Notes under the pieces: model-generated | Told to the model about the DNA's origin: nothing | Databases searched by the model: none | The model's input: the letters and a program-made list of their open reading frames with translations, nothing else | Translations under genes and position numbers: made by a program | Part shown: positions 8,558 to 16,940 of the stretch, piece by piece | How the letters are laid out: each line of letters starts with the position of its first letter | How positions within the stretch are numbered: position 1 is the stretch's first letter | From: Halieaceae bacterium | Lineage (GTDB): Bacteria > Pseudomonadota > Gammaproteobacteria > Pseudomonadales > Halieaceae | Direction: 5' to 3' | DNA length: 28,755 nt | Assembly: GCA_018666295.1 (NCBI GenBank) | Contig: JABIZW010000145.1 | Coordinates: 1-28,755 of the forward strand

Positions 8558-8666
8558 CTTTCCTCACCGAGCAATTATTCGATTGTTTTCGCATGCGCAA
8601 TTCAAGTGCGTCTCGAACTTAACCTTCTGCACTGGCATCATACCGACTCGGCAAGCGGAATTCGTC

Positions 8667-9224
8667 ATGGTATCAATTTTATCGACATCAATGCTCAGTG
8701 AGTCTCAGAAGGCGAAACGCGTACAACGGAGTTGGGCTGGCATATTGATCGCCCCATTGATTGCACTCACATCGTGTAGCGCGCTAGAAAAGTATGACGT
8801 CACGTTGAATGAGCGAAGCCTGTACTCACCCAGAAGTCTCTTTGAGGACTACCACATAGCCGACCCCGGCCTTGCATCTTGCGTGGCTCAAGCTATTGAG
8901 GATGGTCTAATCTACACCTCAAGCGGACTTGAGGTACTCAATTGCTCCGATGCTGGTATTCGATCACTGTCAGGCCTTTCGCAGTTTCAAGCACTTCAGC
9001 GAATCAAGCTCACAGACAACGGGGTGCGTAACCTTGTGGAACTCACGAGTCTTGAGCGTCTCACCGAGCTGCAACTCGATAGCAATCTCATTGTCGATAT
9101 CGTCCCCTTAGTGAATTTACCGGCGTTAGAACACGTGAACTTAATGGGCAATGACGCGTTGCAATGTCACAGTCTCGATCGCTTCAACGACCAAGTGCAG
9201 GTCACGAAACCGGAGCATTGCTAA
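8667..9224 (+). CDS. Leucine-rich-repeat lipoprotein
   Basis: A predicted exported lipoprotein of 185 residues. A hydrophobic segment AGILIAPLIALTSC ends in a lipobox-like LTSC; the cysteine is C37 from this start. About three to four internalin-like leucine-rich repeats of 21-22 residues follow (LEVLNCSDAGIRSL, LQRIKLTDNGVRNL, LTELQLDSNLIVDI, LEHVNLMGND), and the protein ends with a cysteine. I chose ATG 8667 because GCGGAA lies six bases upstream. ATG 8691 would give a shorter, more typical signal-peptide n-region. Its stop overlaps the next gene's start (TAATG), so it is coupled to an acyltransferase. Function is unknown; LRRs usually mediate protein binding. Confidence 0.8.
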   Translation: MVSILSTSMLSESQKAKRVQRSWAGILIAPLIALTSCSALEKYDVTLNERSLYSPRSLFEDYHIADPGLASCVAQAIEDGLIYTSSGLEVLNCSDAGIRSLSGLSQFQALQRIKLTDNGVRNLVELTSLERLTELQLDSNLIVDIVPLVNLPALEHVNLMGNDALQCHSLDRFNDQVQVTKPEHC

Positions 9225-10129
9225 TGCTCACATACTGGATTTATCGGGGGATCGCCGCACTGCCACTACGAACGTCCTACAGACTTGCGCGAGTCTTTGC
9301 CTGGCTGACAGAGTTTGTCTTTCGCTATCGGATCAAGACCGTCGACAGCAATCTAAGGAATGCGTTTCCCGACAAACCCGAAGCTTGGTATGCGCAAACA
9401 CGTCACGCGTTTTATCAGCAGTTCGCAGACGTTGCGGTCGAGGCCCTGTACGCCTGGCGCATACCCAAAGAGGAACTTGAGCGCAGAATGACCCTAAAAG
9501 GCTGGGAGCCGCTCATGTCAGATGAAGGGACACCCGCACCAGGGATCATACTCGCCTTGCACCACACCAACTGGGAGTGGCTTACACAACGTGCAAGTCT
9601 CGCAGCGGCAGCACCGTTTGACGGCGTTTACAAACCCTTGCATGACAAGGGTGCTGACCGATTTGCACTGGAGTCACGAGGGAAATTCGGGGGGACGCTG
9701 GTGACCATGAAATCCATCGGGAAATACGTTTTAAAGGCACGCAGAGCCAATCGCGTATTGGCTCTGCTGGCTGATCAGTCGCCTGGAAAAAAAGAGGTGC
9801 CCTATTGGACTGACTTTTTAAACCAACACACTGCATTCTTTATGGGACCTGCAACGCTCGCTCGCCTCACACGCTATCCCGTCTATTTCGCGAGAACGCG
9901 TCGGATTTCTCGCGGCCACTATGAGGCAGAACTCCTCGAGTTGTGTACAACACCAGGCTCCATGTCAGAAAATGAACTCATCGAACGGTACGCTCAGATG
10001 TCAGAAGAGGCGATACGCCTTCAGCCGGAAAGTTATTTATGGTCAAATCGGCGATGGAAGCTTACGCCCCCTCAGGCAACGCGAGAAACATCGCCCGATG
10101 ACTCAGATGTCGTCCAACCAAATCCCTGA
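9224..10129 (+). CDS. LpxL/HtrB-family lysophospholipid (lipid A-type) acyltransferase
   Basis: A membrane-associated acyltransferase of the LpxL/HtrB/COG1560 family, 301 residues. The catalytic HX4E signature is HHTNWE (H113, E118). It is preceded by an N-terminal amphipathic/hydrophobic segment and the family segment SNLRNAFPDK, and followed by ADQSPGKKE near residue 180. The ATG at 9224 is inside the stop of the LRR lipoprotein (TAATG), which settles the start. The N-terminal wording (LPLR...YRIKTVDSNLRNAFP) reminds me of the short LPLAT proteins of Bacteroidetes as much as of E. coli LpxL, so a secondary lipid A acyltransferase or an aminoacyl-lipid acyltransferase are both possible. The last 58 bases overlap the MBL hydrolase gene on the opposite strand. 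Confidence 0.88.
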   Translation: MLTYWIYRGIAALPLRTSYRLARVFAWLTEFVFRYRIKTVDSNLRNAFPDKPEAWYAQTRHAFYQQFADVAVEALYAWRIPKEELERRMTLKGWEPLMSDEGTPAPGIILALHHTNWEWLTQRASLAAAAPFDGVYKPLHDKGADRFALESRGKFGGTLVTMKSIGKYVLKARRANRVLALLADQSPGKKEVPYWTDFLNQHTAFFMGPATLARLTRYPVYFARTRRISRGHYEAELLELCTTPGSMSENELIERYAQMSEEAIRLQPESYLWSNRRWKLTPPQATRETSPDDSDVVQPNP

Positions 10130-10863
10130 GTTTGGGTCGCGTAAATGATCTTCAATTTCTGCTGTTCAGCGAGTGGGGTTAGCAGTTCTGCCACCCGATC
10201 AACGGAGTTATTTTGCTCAGAGATATGACCTGCGATCACAACACGCGGCGCTACATCGCCCAGGGCGGACAGCATGGTCGTCGCTTGTTCATTATTTAAG
10301 TGCCCAAAGTCGCCTGAGACTCTGCGCTTTAAGACTGCAGGATAGGGCCCACGTCGCAACATCTCCAAGTCATGATTAAACTCAAGCAACAGGAGGTCGC
10401 AGCCCTTATACGCGTCTAAGACGTGTGGCGAGACCCAACCCAAATCCGTAAGCACACCCACACAAGACGCACCAGAGCGAAAGCGGTATTGCACCGGCTC
10501 CCGCGCATCGTGAGGCACAGTAATCGCGTTGACCTCTATATCGCCAATGGTGAAGCTGGAATCGCTGTCGATGCGCACAAGAGAACGTGCGGCATCGAGT
10601 TTTCCTGATGCCACGGTGCCATGTGTCGCAAACACCTGTGCCCCTGATGCTTTAGCCACCGCAGCCACACCCCCGATATGATCTGAGTGCTCGTGAGTCA
10701 CCAAAATGGCGTCAATATCGGAGATGTCGACACCCAGCTGTGGTAACCGTACAAGCATCTCCCGAACAGGGAATCCGCAATCGATGAGAATTGTGGTCTC
10801 ATCAGTCGCCACCAGCGTCGCATTGCCCTTGCTGCCTGAGCCAACCGAGGCGAGGCGCAACAT
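10072..10863 (-). CDS. MBL-fold metallo-hydrolase, YycJ-like
   Basis: A cytoplasmic metallo-beta-lactamase-fold hydrolase of 263 residues. It opens LASVGSGSKGNATLV, the usual start of the COG1235/YycJ group, and carries the zinc motif THEHSDH at residues 56-62 (HxHxDH: H57, H59, D61, H62). Later ligands are the Asp in LTDLGW and the His in AGHIS. YycJ-like proteins are thought to act on nucleic acids, but the gammaproteobacterial members next to bamC have no firm substrate. The start is coupled to the bamC stop (TAATG). The gene order dapA-bamC-MBL is conserved in pseudomonads, where purC follows; purC is not here. Confidence 0.9.
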   Translation of the reverse strand: MLRLASVGSGSKGNATLVATDETTILIDCGFPVREMLVRLPQLGVDISDIDAILVTHEHSDHIGGVAAVAKASGAQVFATHGTVASGKLDAARSLVRIDSDSSFTIGDIEVNAITVPHDAREPVQYRFRSGASCVGVLTDLGWVSPHVLDAYKGCDLLLLEFNHDLEMLRRGPYPAVLKRRVSGDFGHLNNEQATTMLSALGDVAPRVVIAGHISEQNNSVDRVAELLTPLAEQQKLKIIYATQTQGFGWTTSESSGDVSRVA

Positions 10864-11921
10864 TACGTGATATTGCCCTGGAGAAGCGTCAGCAGACCCT
10901 GTTGCTCCAACTGGCCGATCGACTGACCTTCAGCACCTAGAACGTTAATCGTAACCTGCGATACCGTCTGAGTTGTCAGCTGCACCCGGAACTCTTTACC
11001 GATCAGAGGGTCATCGTCTTCACTACCGAACATCCACCCGAACCATCCAGCACCGTCCTCACCCTCTGGGCCCAGATACGTGACGTAGAACAGTCCAGCA
11101 CTGCGATTCTTGTCGTCGAGTCTAAAGCCCGCGTCGGCAAACCCTTTTTCGGTGGCCGCCCAAGCGCGATTGAAGGGAAGCTCGAGCCGCAGGCGTGCAC
11201 CATCAACCGATTCTTCAAGTGCAATGCGCCCGGCACCGGTCATGGCTTTTTCAGCCATCATAGACACGGGGGCGGACTCCGCACTGTTTGCTATAAATTG
11301 AGCAATATTGCGAAGCATGGTTTGCTCAAGATCGGCGTCGTCAGAGTTTTCTGGCCAGCGACCGACATCAATATCCTTGGCCGTGTTTTGTTGCAGTACA
11401 TGGAGTTCAGAGGTATTGCGTTGCACACCCGAGTCGACCCTAAATCGGAACCGCGCTTCCAGGCTTCGGTCTTCGAGCAATACAAATCCGGTATCAATCA
11501 GTCCGCCTGTCGCATCAACACCGACTACGTCAATGCCACTGCTCACGAGAAACGCACGCACTTGAGGCCATAGCTGCCCGGGCGGCACATTGACCACGGC
11601 CCAACTGTTGTTGCCAAGCCGCTGCAAGCGCACCGCATCGAGCTGAGAGCCTGCGGTTAACGGCGCAGGTCGTGGCGCCTGACCGGTAACAGGAATCGTA
11701 AGATTCACTGCAACGTCGGGAATCGGGAATGCTTGTTGAATCGCCTCGGAGTCCAGGTCTTCAGGCACCGTCATCGGATCAGCTTCGATCGCTGTTTCAT
11801 AGTCTCCCGCAAGCTCTGATTCTGTTTCCCAAGGAATGATGCTGCCCGACTCGGGGAGCAAATTGCAGCCTGTCACCCAGACCATCAACAAAGTAGCTAA
11901 TGTGATTTTCACTCTACGCAT
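10863..11921 (-). CDS. bamC: BamC, outer-membrane assembly lipoprotein
   Basis: BamC (NlpB) is a lipoprotein subunit of the BAM complex that inserts beta-barrel proteins into the outer membrane. The 352-residue protein has a lipoprotein signal peptide ending VWVTGC (C19), then a long acidic, poorly structured stretch to about residue 90. This is the expected BamD-binding N-terminal segment and includes FPIPDVAV. Two helix-grip domains follow, beginning near SWAVVNVPPGQLWPQ and LELPFNRAWAATEKG. The start overlaps the dapA end by 13 bases, the usual dapA-bamC arrangement. Confidence 0.93.
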   Translation of the reverse strand: MRRVKITLATLLMVWVTGCNLLPESGSIIPWETESELAGDYETAIEADPMTVPEDLDSEAIQQAFPIPDVAVNLTIPVTGQAPRPAPLTAGSQLDAVRLQRLGNNSWAVVNVPPGQLWPQVRAFLVSSGIDVVGVDATGGLIDTGFVLLEDRSLEARFRFRVDSGVQRNTSELHVLQQNTAKDIDVGRWPENSDDADLEQTMLRNIAQFIANSAESAPVSMMAEKAMTGAGRIALEESVDGARLRLELPFNRAWAATEKGFADAGFRLDDKNRSAGLFYVTYLGPEGEDGAGWFGWMFGSEDDDPLIGKEFRVQLTTQTVSQVTINVLGAEGQSIGQLEQQGLLTLLQGNIT

Positions 11922-12781
11922 TCTTCAATCGCCTTGGTCAGTTCACCCCTGTACTGCTCTGACAGCGGCATCAGCGGTAATCTCATAGTAGGATCGATCA
12001 GCCCCATGTGGCCCATCGCATATTTAACTGGAATTGGATTCGACTCAAGAAACAGCGTCTTGTGCAGTGGCCGAATCTTTGCATCGACAGCTCGCGCGCC
12101 AGCGGAGTCGCCACACAGAGCCAAACGGCACATTTCCGCCATTTGCGCGGGTGCCACGTTTGCCGTAACCGAAATACACCCCTTTGCGCCCGCCTCCAAC
12201 AAATCACAGGTAGTGCCGTCATCGCCCGAGTACACCGCAAAGCCTTCGGGCAGTGACTTAATCAGTGATGCCCCTCGTGCAACGTCACCAGTTGCATCCT
12301 TTAAACCCACAATGTTTTCCACCTGGCTTAAGCGCAGCGTTGTCTCAGCCGACAAATCACACCCGGTTCGCGAGGGGACATTGTAGAGAATAATCGGCAA
12401 GTTAATGGCTTCAGCGACCGATTTAAAGTGCTGGTATAGACCTTCTTGCGAGGGTTTATTGTAATAAGGCGTTACCAGCAGCGCACAGTCGGCACCGGCT
12501 TCAGCCGCAGCAACTGTGAGCTCAACAGCTTCGAGCGTAGAGTTGGATCCTGTACCCGCCATAATCGGAATTCTGCCACCGGCATGGCTAACGCCAAATC
12601 GGATGACCTCCCGGTGCTCTGGGTGGCTTAACGTCGAACTTTCACCGGTCGTGCCCACAAGTCCGAGTGCCGCCGTGCCATTCTCAATGTGAAAGTCAAT
12701 GAGTCGTTCAAGCGTTCGCCAGTCGACATCACCCGATTCTGTCATCGGCGTTACCAGCGCAACTATGCTTCCGGTTATCAT
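11909..12781 (-). CDS. dapA: DapA, 4-hydroxy-tetrahydrodipicolinate synthase
   Basis: DapA condenses pyruvate with aspartate semialdehyde, the first committed step of DAP/lysine synthesis. I chose ATG 12781 because the protein then begins MITGSIVALVTPM, as in the family, and is 290 residues long. From this start the Schiff-base lysine is K161 in GLKDATGD and the catalytic tyrosine is Y133 in LYNVPSRTG, the same numbering as the E. coli enzyme. The TTGESS motif is at residues 44-49. The longer reading frame up to 12835 lacks family similarity. A sigma-70-like promoter lies upstream inside the divergent gene. It completes the set with dapC, dapD and dapE at 1833-6228. Confidence 0.97.
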   Translation of the reverse strand: MITGSIVALVTPMTESGDVDWRTLERLIDFHIENGTAALGLVGTTGESSTLSHPEHREVIRFGVSHAGGRIPIMAGTGSNSTLEAVELTVAAAEAGADCALLVTPYYNKPSQEGLYQHFKSVAEAINLPIILYNVPSRTGCDLSAETTLRLSQVENIVGLKDATGDVARGASLIKSLPEGFAVYSGDDGTTCDLLEAGAKGCISVTANVAPAQMAEMCRLALCGDSAGARAVDAKIRPLHKTLFLESNPIPVKYAMGHMGLIDPTMRLPLMPLSEQYRGELTKAIEECVE

Positions 12782-12823
12782 CGGTGTACTCCAGCGATGG
12801 GAAAATTCGAGGTGAGGATCAAC

Positions 12824-13384
12824 ATGGTGCGGCAATTATCCATTTCGAGAGCAGTTTCACAACCTGAATTACTGACGCGCAAGGGCGTCAGCTTTTTGTT
12901 TCTTTTACTTATGGCCGTTTTGACAGCGCCCAATGCGATGAGTTCCGAATTTGAGGTCCAAATTCAGTCACTCACCGCCGTCGACCGGCAGTATATGACG
13001 GAACAAAGAAAAACAGTTGAAGGGCTGGCAAACCGACTGGGCCGACGAGTTTCGGGCATTGCAACGCGCGACCTGGACACGCTACAAAAAATCATCGACC
13101 GTCGCTGGGTGGACGCAGAGGATGTCCAAACGCAACAAGCCTTGGGCATCGTTTTTGGAGATCTGCTTGCTGAAGAACTCGACTTTGACTGGGTGATTTA
13201 CCGAGATAAGAAAGGTCGCTCACGAGCACTGCGCTATCGCGAGGAAGATATTTATGTGTTTCCAATCACCTTGATCTCTCGACGCCTATCAGCAGGAGCG
13301 GCACTCAGTGTCGAATCATTGTTCGAGGAACAACTGCAAAAGCAGCGACCCAAGCTACCTGGCGCTCGCTGGATGCCTAATTAA
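12824..13384 (+). CDS. Secreted DUF3806-like protein
   Basis: A 186-residue protein with a hydrophobic export segment near residues 24-42 (VSFLFLLLMAVLTAPNA) after a basic n-region, so probably periplasmic. The C-terminal half, with LGIVFGDLLAEELDFDWV, YRDKKGRSRALRYRE and YVFPITLISRRL, looks like the DUF3806 family, recalled from memory and not searched. I chose ATG 12824 because GAGGTGAGG sits six bases upstream; ATG 12797 is in frame but lacks a site. It is divergent from dapA with only 42 bases between starts and convergent, with no gap, with the Nudix gene. Function unknown. Confidence 0.78.
   Translation: MVRQLSISRAVSQPELLTRKGVSFLFLLLMAVLTAPNAMSSEFEVQIQSLTAVDRQYMTEQRKTVEGLANRLGRRVSGIATRDLDTLQKIIDRRWVDAEDVQTQQALGIVFGDLLAEELDFDWVIYRDKKGRSRALRYREEDIYVFPITLISRRLSAGAALSVESLFEEQLQKQRPKLPGARWMPN
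12835..12862 (-). promoter_or_regulatory. Candidate sigma-70 promoter of dapA, inside the DUF3806 gene
   Basis: On the minus strand TTGTGA (12857-12862) and GATAAT (12835-12840) are separated by 16 bases. They match the -35 and -10 consensus at 4 and 5 of 6 positions. The predicted transcript start near 12828 is about 47 bases before the dapA ATG. The element lies in the first codons of the divergent DUF3806-like gene because only 42 bases separate the two starts. Confidence 0.5.
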
Positions 13385-14095
13385 TTAGAGGCTTGGATAC
13401 TCGTAACTGCGCTCATACGCGATCACACCATCAGACCAATGTGCTCGATGACGCTCGCCGGTTGCCTGTGGGTCGGCGTCTTCGTAGCCCGCGTCACCGG
13501 GATAGAGCATGACTACCTTTTTTTCCGCTTGGGCACAGACTTTTGGAAAAAAATAGGGCGCCACCCTCAACGCAACCGCATTAATAATCTGTGCCACAGA
13601 CGCTTGATGCGCTAAATCTTGAAGGCTTACAACCGTAGGCGGAGGCAGTCTAAGCGCTCCTCGCTCATGCTCCTCAATCGCAATCTGAGGAGTCACCCAG
13701 CGTGCCTCAACCATTTCTTCGCCATCGACCCTGACTGCCGCATTCTCAGGAAGTCGAGCCACATAAAACCAGGTCGCAAATCGGCGCGCCATTCCTGAGG
13801 GTGTTAGCCAGTGCGAAAAACAAATGAGTTCCGACGTGTTCAGTACAATAGCCGCTTCTTCCTGCAACTCTCGTACAGCTGCATTCGCGGCTTGCTCAAC
13901 TTCTCTGGGGGCTGAGTCACCGGCCTCGATCTTTCCACCGGGGAACATCCACACAGCACCCATATTTTTTGCTTGGGGGTTGCGCTTAAGTAAGAGTACT
14001 TCTGGCCCGTTCAACGCGTCACGAAGCAGTAAAATAGTCCCCGCAACAATCGCGCCCTCACGATCGTCATTGGGCAATTCAATGTCAGTAAGCAT
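13385..14095 (-). CDS. Nudix hydrolase with an extended Nudix loop
   Basis: A 236-residue Nudix-fold hydrolase. The box is recognisable from MFPGGKIEAGD to AAVRELQEEAAIV (about residues 50-83): the GG, D60 in the usual Glu position and the catalytic RE..EE helix are present. The loop between them is about seven residues longer than the canonical G-x5-E-x7-REUxEExGU, and the final Gly is Ala. This layout is more like NUDT19/CoA-diphosphatase-type members than MutT, but the substrate cannot be assigned. Its start overlaps the sppA end by 11 bases. Confidence 0.87.
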   Translation of the reverse strand: MLTDIELPNDDREGAIVAGTILLLRDALNGPEVLLLKRNPQAKNMGAVWMFPGGKIEAGDSAPREVEQAANAAVRELQEEAAIVLNTSELICFSHWLTPSGMARRFATWFYVARLPENAAVRVDGEEMVEARWVTPQIAIEEHERGALRLPPPTVVSLQDLAHQASVAQIINAVALRVAPYFFPKVCAQAEKKVVMLYPGDAGYEDADPQATGERHRAHWSDGVIAYERSYEYPSL

Positions 14096-15896
14096 AGTTA
14101 CAAGCGAAGCATTGTAGGTAGGTGTGCTTGGGGTCTTTAAACTGCGACATCATGACGAACGGCTGATGAATAGGTGCAAGCCAGGCCATTGCTGTGCCCA
14201 AAGGCTCTGGCACTGAAACCCCAAAGCTGTTTCCTATCTCCTCGAGTATGAGCTGCTGAGGCGTAATGGGCATGCCGAAACGTTTCGTCTCGTAAGCGTC
14301 TAATTGTGCAAGCGCTGCAGCAGAGGATATTGCATCATCAAGACCACCCAGCTGATCAACCAGGCCAATCTCTTTAGCGTCTCGTCCGATCCAAACCTTG
14401 CCGCCCGCAAGCGCATTCACCTCGGCAAGGGTCATGTCCCTCGATACAGAAACCAGCGACAAAAAATCGTTATAAACGCCGTTAATAACCGCTTGAAAGA
14501 TTCGCTCTGAGTTCTTGTCCAGTCCGCGACTAGGATCAAAACTACCGGCCATTGCAGTTGTGCCCACGCCGTCCACTGTGGCACCTACGTAATCAAAGAC
14601 ACCCTCAATCGTTGGGAAAACTGCAAAAGCGCCAATACTGCCTGTGATCGTCGTTGGCATGGCCCAAATTTCGTCAGCCGCAGCGGCGATCCAATACCCT
14701 CCAGAGGCTGCTGCTCCACCCATGGAAACGACAATGGGCACGCCATCGGCGGCTATAGCATTGACTTTTGAACGAATCACTTCGGATGCAAACACGCTGC
14801 CACCCCCCGAGTTAATTCTCAAGACAATAGCCGCAGCCTCGTCCTCGACGGCGCGCTCGAGCTGCTCCACTACTGTGTCACTGCCTGCCGAGCCCCGCGA
14901 ACTGTTACCGGGCACCAACGTACCCTCGATAGGCACAACCGCGATCAACGGCATCTCGCTATCAATGGGTTCTCGTATATCAGCCACGTAACGTTTAAGA
15001 CCGACGACTTCCAGTTCACCGTCTGCATCCATGGCATCGACGATCTTCAAAATATGCGCTTCACGTTCATCACCGTGTAAAAGCGCATCCACGTAGCCCT
15101 CAGCCAAAAAGGTCTGTGCTAAATCCCCACCGTGTGACTCAAGTCGACTCGGGAAATCATTCACAAAGCGAGTGACGTCACCCAGCTCCTTGCCTCTACC
15201 TGCCTCGACAATAGCAGTGTAATCGCCCCAAAGGCTGTCCAACCATTTGCCCACGACCGCGCGTTCTTGCGGCGACATATCATCACGCATAAAAGGCTCG
15301 ACCGCTGACTTGTTATCGCCTGCCCTAAAGACGTGGAAATTTACCTTTATGTTAGCCAGGAATTGCTTTAAATAAGTGCGGTAGACACCAAATCCCATGA
15401 GGCTGACACCGCCCTCGGGGTGCAAGACAATCTCATCCGCCTGCGAGGCGAGCAGGTACTGTGACTGCGTAAAGTAGTCACCAACAGCAACAATAGGCTT
15501 ACCACTTTCTGAGAATCGGTCTAACGCCTCGATAATCTCCATCGCTTGACTCGTCGAGGGACCCATTAGATTTTCAAGATTCAATACGATTGAGGTGATT
15601 CGATCATCCTCAGCCGCCGCATCGATCCCTTCGATCACGGTCGCCAGCAGTGTCTCGCCTGCAAGATCATTTGCAAACAATGCGTCCAGCGGCTCCAGCG
15701 GCACTCTACTCTCAACCAGCGTGCCGCTTGGCGCAATCAGCAGACCGGCTTTCTCGGGCAGCGGTGTAGGCGTTCCCTCAGACACACCGACCGATAAAGC
15801 AACAAGGAAAACACCGACAAACACGAGCGGAACGAGAACCGTGATAGCTTTGCTGATGCCGGAAAGAATACGCCATATAGCCTTTAACAAATCCAT
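14085..15896 (-). CDS. sppA: SppA, signal peptide peptidase (67 kDa type)
   Basis: An inner-membrane serine protease that degrades cleaved signal peptides. The 603-residue length fits the tandem-domain 67 kDa class of E. coli, not the short SohB-like class. One N-terminal membrane segment spans about residues 17-38. The Ser/Lys dyad can be placed as K196 in RAGDNKSAVEPF (N-terminal domain) and S398 in GGAAASGGYW (C-terminal domain), with TGSIGAF following. The ATG has AAGGA seven bases upstream. It lies three bases after the DUF2069 stop and overlaps the Nudix gene, so wrbA-DUF2069-sppA-Nudix is probably one operon. The C-terminal tail is cysteine-containing and unremarkable. Confidence 0.96.
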   Translation of the reverse strand: MDLLKAIWRILSGISKAITVLVPLVFVGVFLVALSVGVSEGTPTPLPEKAGLLIAPSGTLVESRVPLEPLDALFANDLAGETLLATVIEGIDAAAEDDRITSIVLNLENLMGPSTSQAMEIIEALDRFSESGKPIVAVGDYFTQSQYLLASQADEIVLHPEGGVSLMGFGVYRTYLKQFLANIKVNFHVFRAGDNKSAVEPFMRDDMSPQERAVVGKWLDSLWGDYTAIVEAGRGKELGDVTRFVNDFPSRLESHGGDLAQTFLAEGYVDALLHGDEREAHILKIVDAMDADGELEVVGLKRYVADIREPIDSEMPLIAVVPIEGTLVPGNSSRGSAGSDTVVEQLERAVEDEAAAIVLRINSGGGSVFASEVIRSKVNAIAADGVPIVVSMGGAAASGGYWIAAAADEIWAMPTTITGSIGAFAVFPTIEGVFDYVGATVDGVGTTAMAGSFDPSRGLDKNSERIFQAVINGVYNDFLSLVSVSRDMTLAEVNALAGGKVWIGRDAKEIGLVDQLGGLDDAISSAAALAQLDAYETKRFGMPITPQQLILEEIGNSFGVSVPEPLGTAMAWLAPIHQPFVMMSQFKDPKHTYLQCFACNYAY

Positions 15897-15899
15897 TTC

Positions 15900-16268
15900 T
15901 TAGTCCTTAAAAGGGTTCATCCCACGTTGTTCTCGACCGCGAAATCGAAGGTAGGCGGTGCACACGCAAAAGAGCAGTACGATAATGACCAAACCACTCA
16001 CAACAATGATGTTGTTGGGGCGAGCGAAAGTGTCTTCAACTGCACTGATAAAATAAAAAAGCAGTAGCAAGCAATACCAAATGAGCCAGACAAGGTTGTC
16101 TTTCGCGACCCCTACGAGGAACACAAGTAGCGGCAGTACTGACAGAACCCAAACCGGCCAACGCGCACCGAGTTGCAGTAGCTCAAGTCCACCTTGGAGC
16201 ACCAAGGCACCACTGAGTACCCACAGGGCAATCCACAACCAACGGGTCAAAACTCCGCGTTCCATCAT
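15900..16268 (-). CDS. DUF2069 inner-membrane protein
   Basis: A 122-residue integral membrane protein with four hydrophobic segments: near residues 8-27, 36-50, 58-75 and 85-105. It matches the DUF2069 family, whose members commonly lie beside wrbA in gammaproteobacteria. I chose ATG 16268 because it overlaps the wrbA stop as ATGA. The reading frame extends further upstream through wrbA, but that part has no family character. The C-terminus RFRGREQRGMNPFKD is basic and probably cytoplasmic. No function is known. Confidence 0.85.
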   Translation of the reverse strand: MMERGVLTRWLWIALWVLSGALVLQGGLELLQLGARWPVWVLSVLPLLVFLVGVAKDNLVWLIWYCLLLLFYFISAVEDTFARPNNIIVVSGLVIIVLLFCVCTAYLRFRGREQRGMNPFKD

Positions 16269-16873
16269 GCCGGCACCTCCATTAGCGCAAAGCGCGCGAG
16301 TCGTCGCCCCAGCGCCTGGCAAAGCGACGCCTCGTGCTCCGAAAGCTGCCCGTCTAACGCCCCTGCTTGCGCCCAATGACTTGGACCATAAGGGGTTCCT
16401 CCAGACTGAGTGGCCTGGAGCTCAGGCGCGCTGTAGGGCAAGCCAACATAGACCATTCCATGGTGCAGTAGCGGTAAGGCCATGCTCAACAACGTGCTCT
16501 CTTGGCCGCCGTGGAGTGACGCTGTCGAGGTAAAAACACCCGCAGGCTTGTCGATCAGCGCACCGCTGATCCACAAAGAAGAGGTACTGTCGATAAAATA
16601 TTTCAGTGCGGCCGCCATGTTTCCAAAACGGGTTGGACTGCCAAGCGCCAGCGCTGCACATCCGCTCAAGTCCTCGTGATCGCAATACACAGGACCCTCA
16701 TCGGGCACATCAGCAATCACCGGCCTCTCTGTTTCGGCACTAACGGCTGGAACTGTTCTAAGCCGCGCCTCAACACCTTTCACCTGAGACACCCCGCGCG
16801 CAACCTGACGGGCCATTGCTTCTGTGGAGCCATGCCGCGAATAATACAAAATCAACACATAAGGATCGCTCAC
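16265..16873 (-). CDS. wrbA: WrbA-like NAD(P)H:quinone oxidoreductase
   Basis: A flavodoxin-fold FMN enzyme that reduces quinones with two electrons, protecting against redox cycling. The phosphate-binding loop is YYSRHGSTEAMA (residues 10-21). The WrbA-specific segments GSPTRFGNMAAALKYFID, TSTASLHGGQE and GGTPYGPSH are all present, and the 202 residues match the family. The start is GTG with AGAGG six bases upstream. An extended -10 promoter sits about 35 bases before the start. It heads a run with DUF2069, sppA and the Nudix gene. Confidence 0.95.
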   Translation of the reverse strand: MSDPYVLILYYSRHGSTEAMARQVARGVSQVKGVEARLRTVPAVSAETERPVIADVPDEGPVYCDHEDLSGCAALALGSPTRFGNMAAALKYFIDSTSSLWISGALIDKPAGVFTSTASLHGGQESTLLSMALPLLHHGMVYVGLPYSAPELQATQSGGTPYGPSHWAQAGALDGQLSEHEASLCQALGRRLARFALMEVPA

Positions 16874-16905
16874 TGACTACCTCTACACTGCATCATGATG
16901 AGCCC

Positions 16906-16914
16906 ATTTTAGCA
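16906..16914 (-). promoter_or_regulatory. Candidate extended -10 promoter of wrbA
   Basis: On the minus strand the sequence reads TGCTAAAAT: an extended -10 TGn followed by TAAAAT, five of six matches to TATAAT. A transcript would start near 16899, about 26 bases before the wrbA GTG, which leaves room for its AGAGG site. No good -35 is seen, as is common for extended -10 promoters. Confidence 0.45.
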
Positions 16915-16940
16915 TGCCGACGCCAAGGTTCAGAGCGCGC

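Noticed and set aside
11934..12386. Open frame of 150 codons on the plus strand inside dapA
   Set aside because: Antisense shadow of an unambiguous DapA with intact catalytic residues.
16081..16533. Open frame of 150 codons on the plus strand across DUF2069 and wrbA
   Set aside because: Low-complexity Ser/Pro/Ala composition, antisense to two conserved genes.
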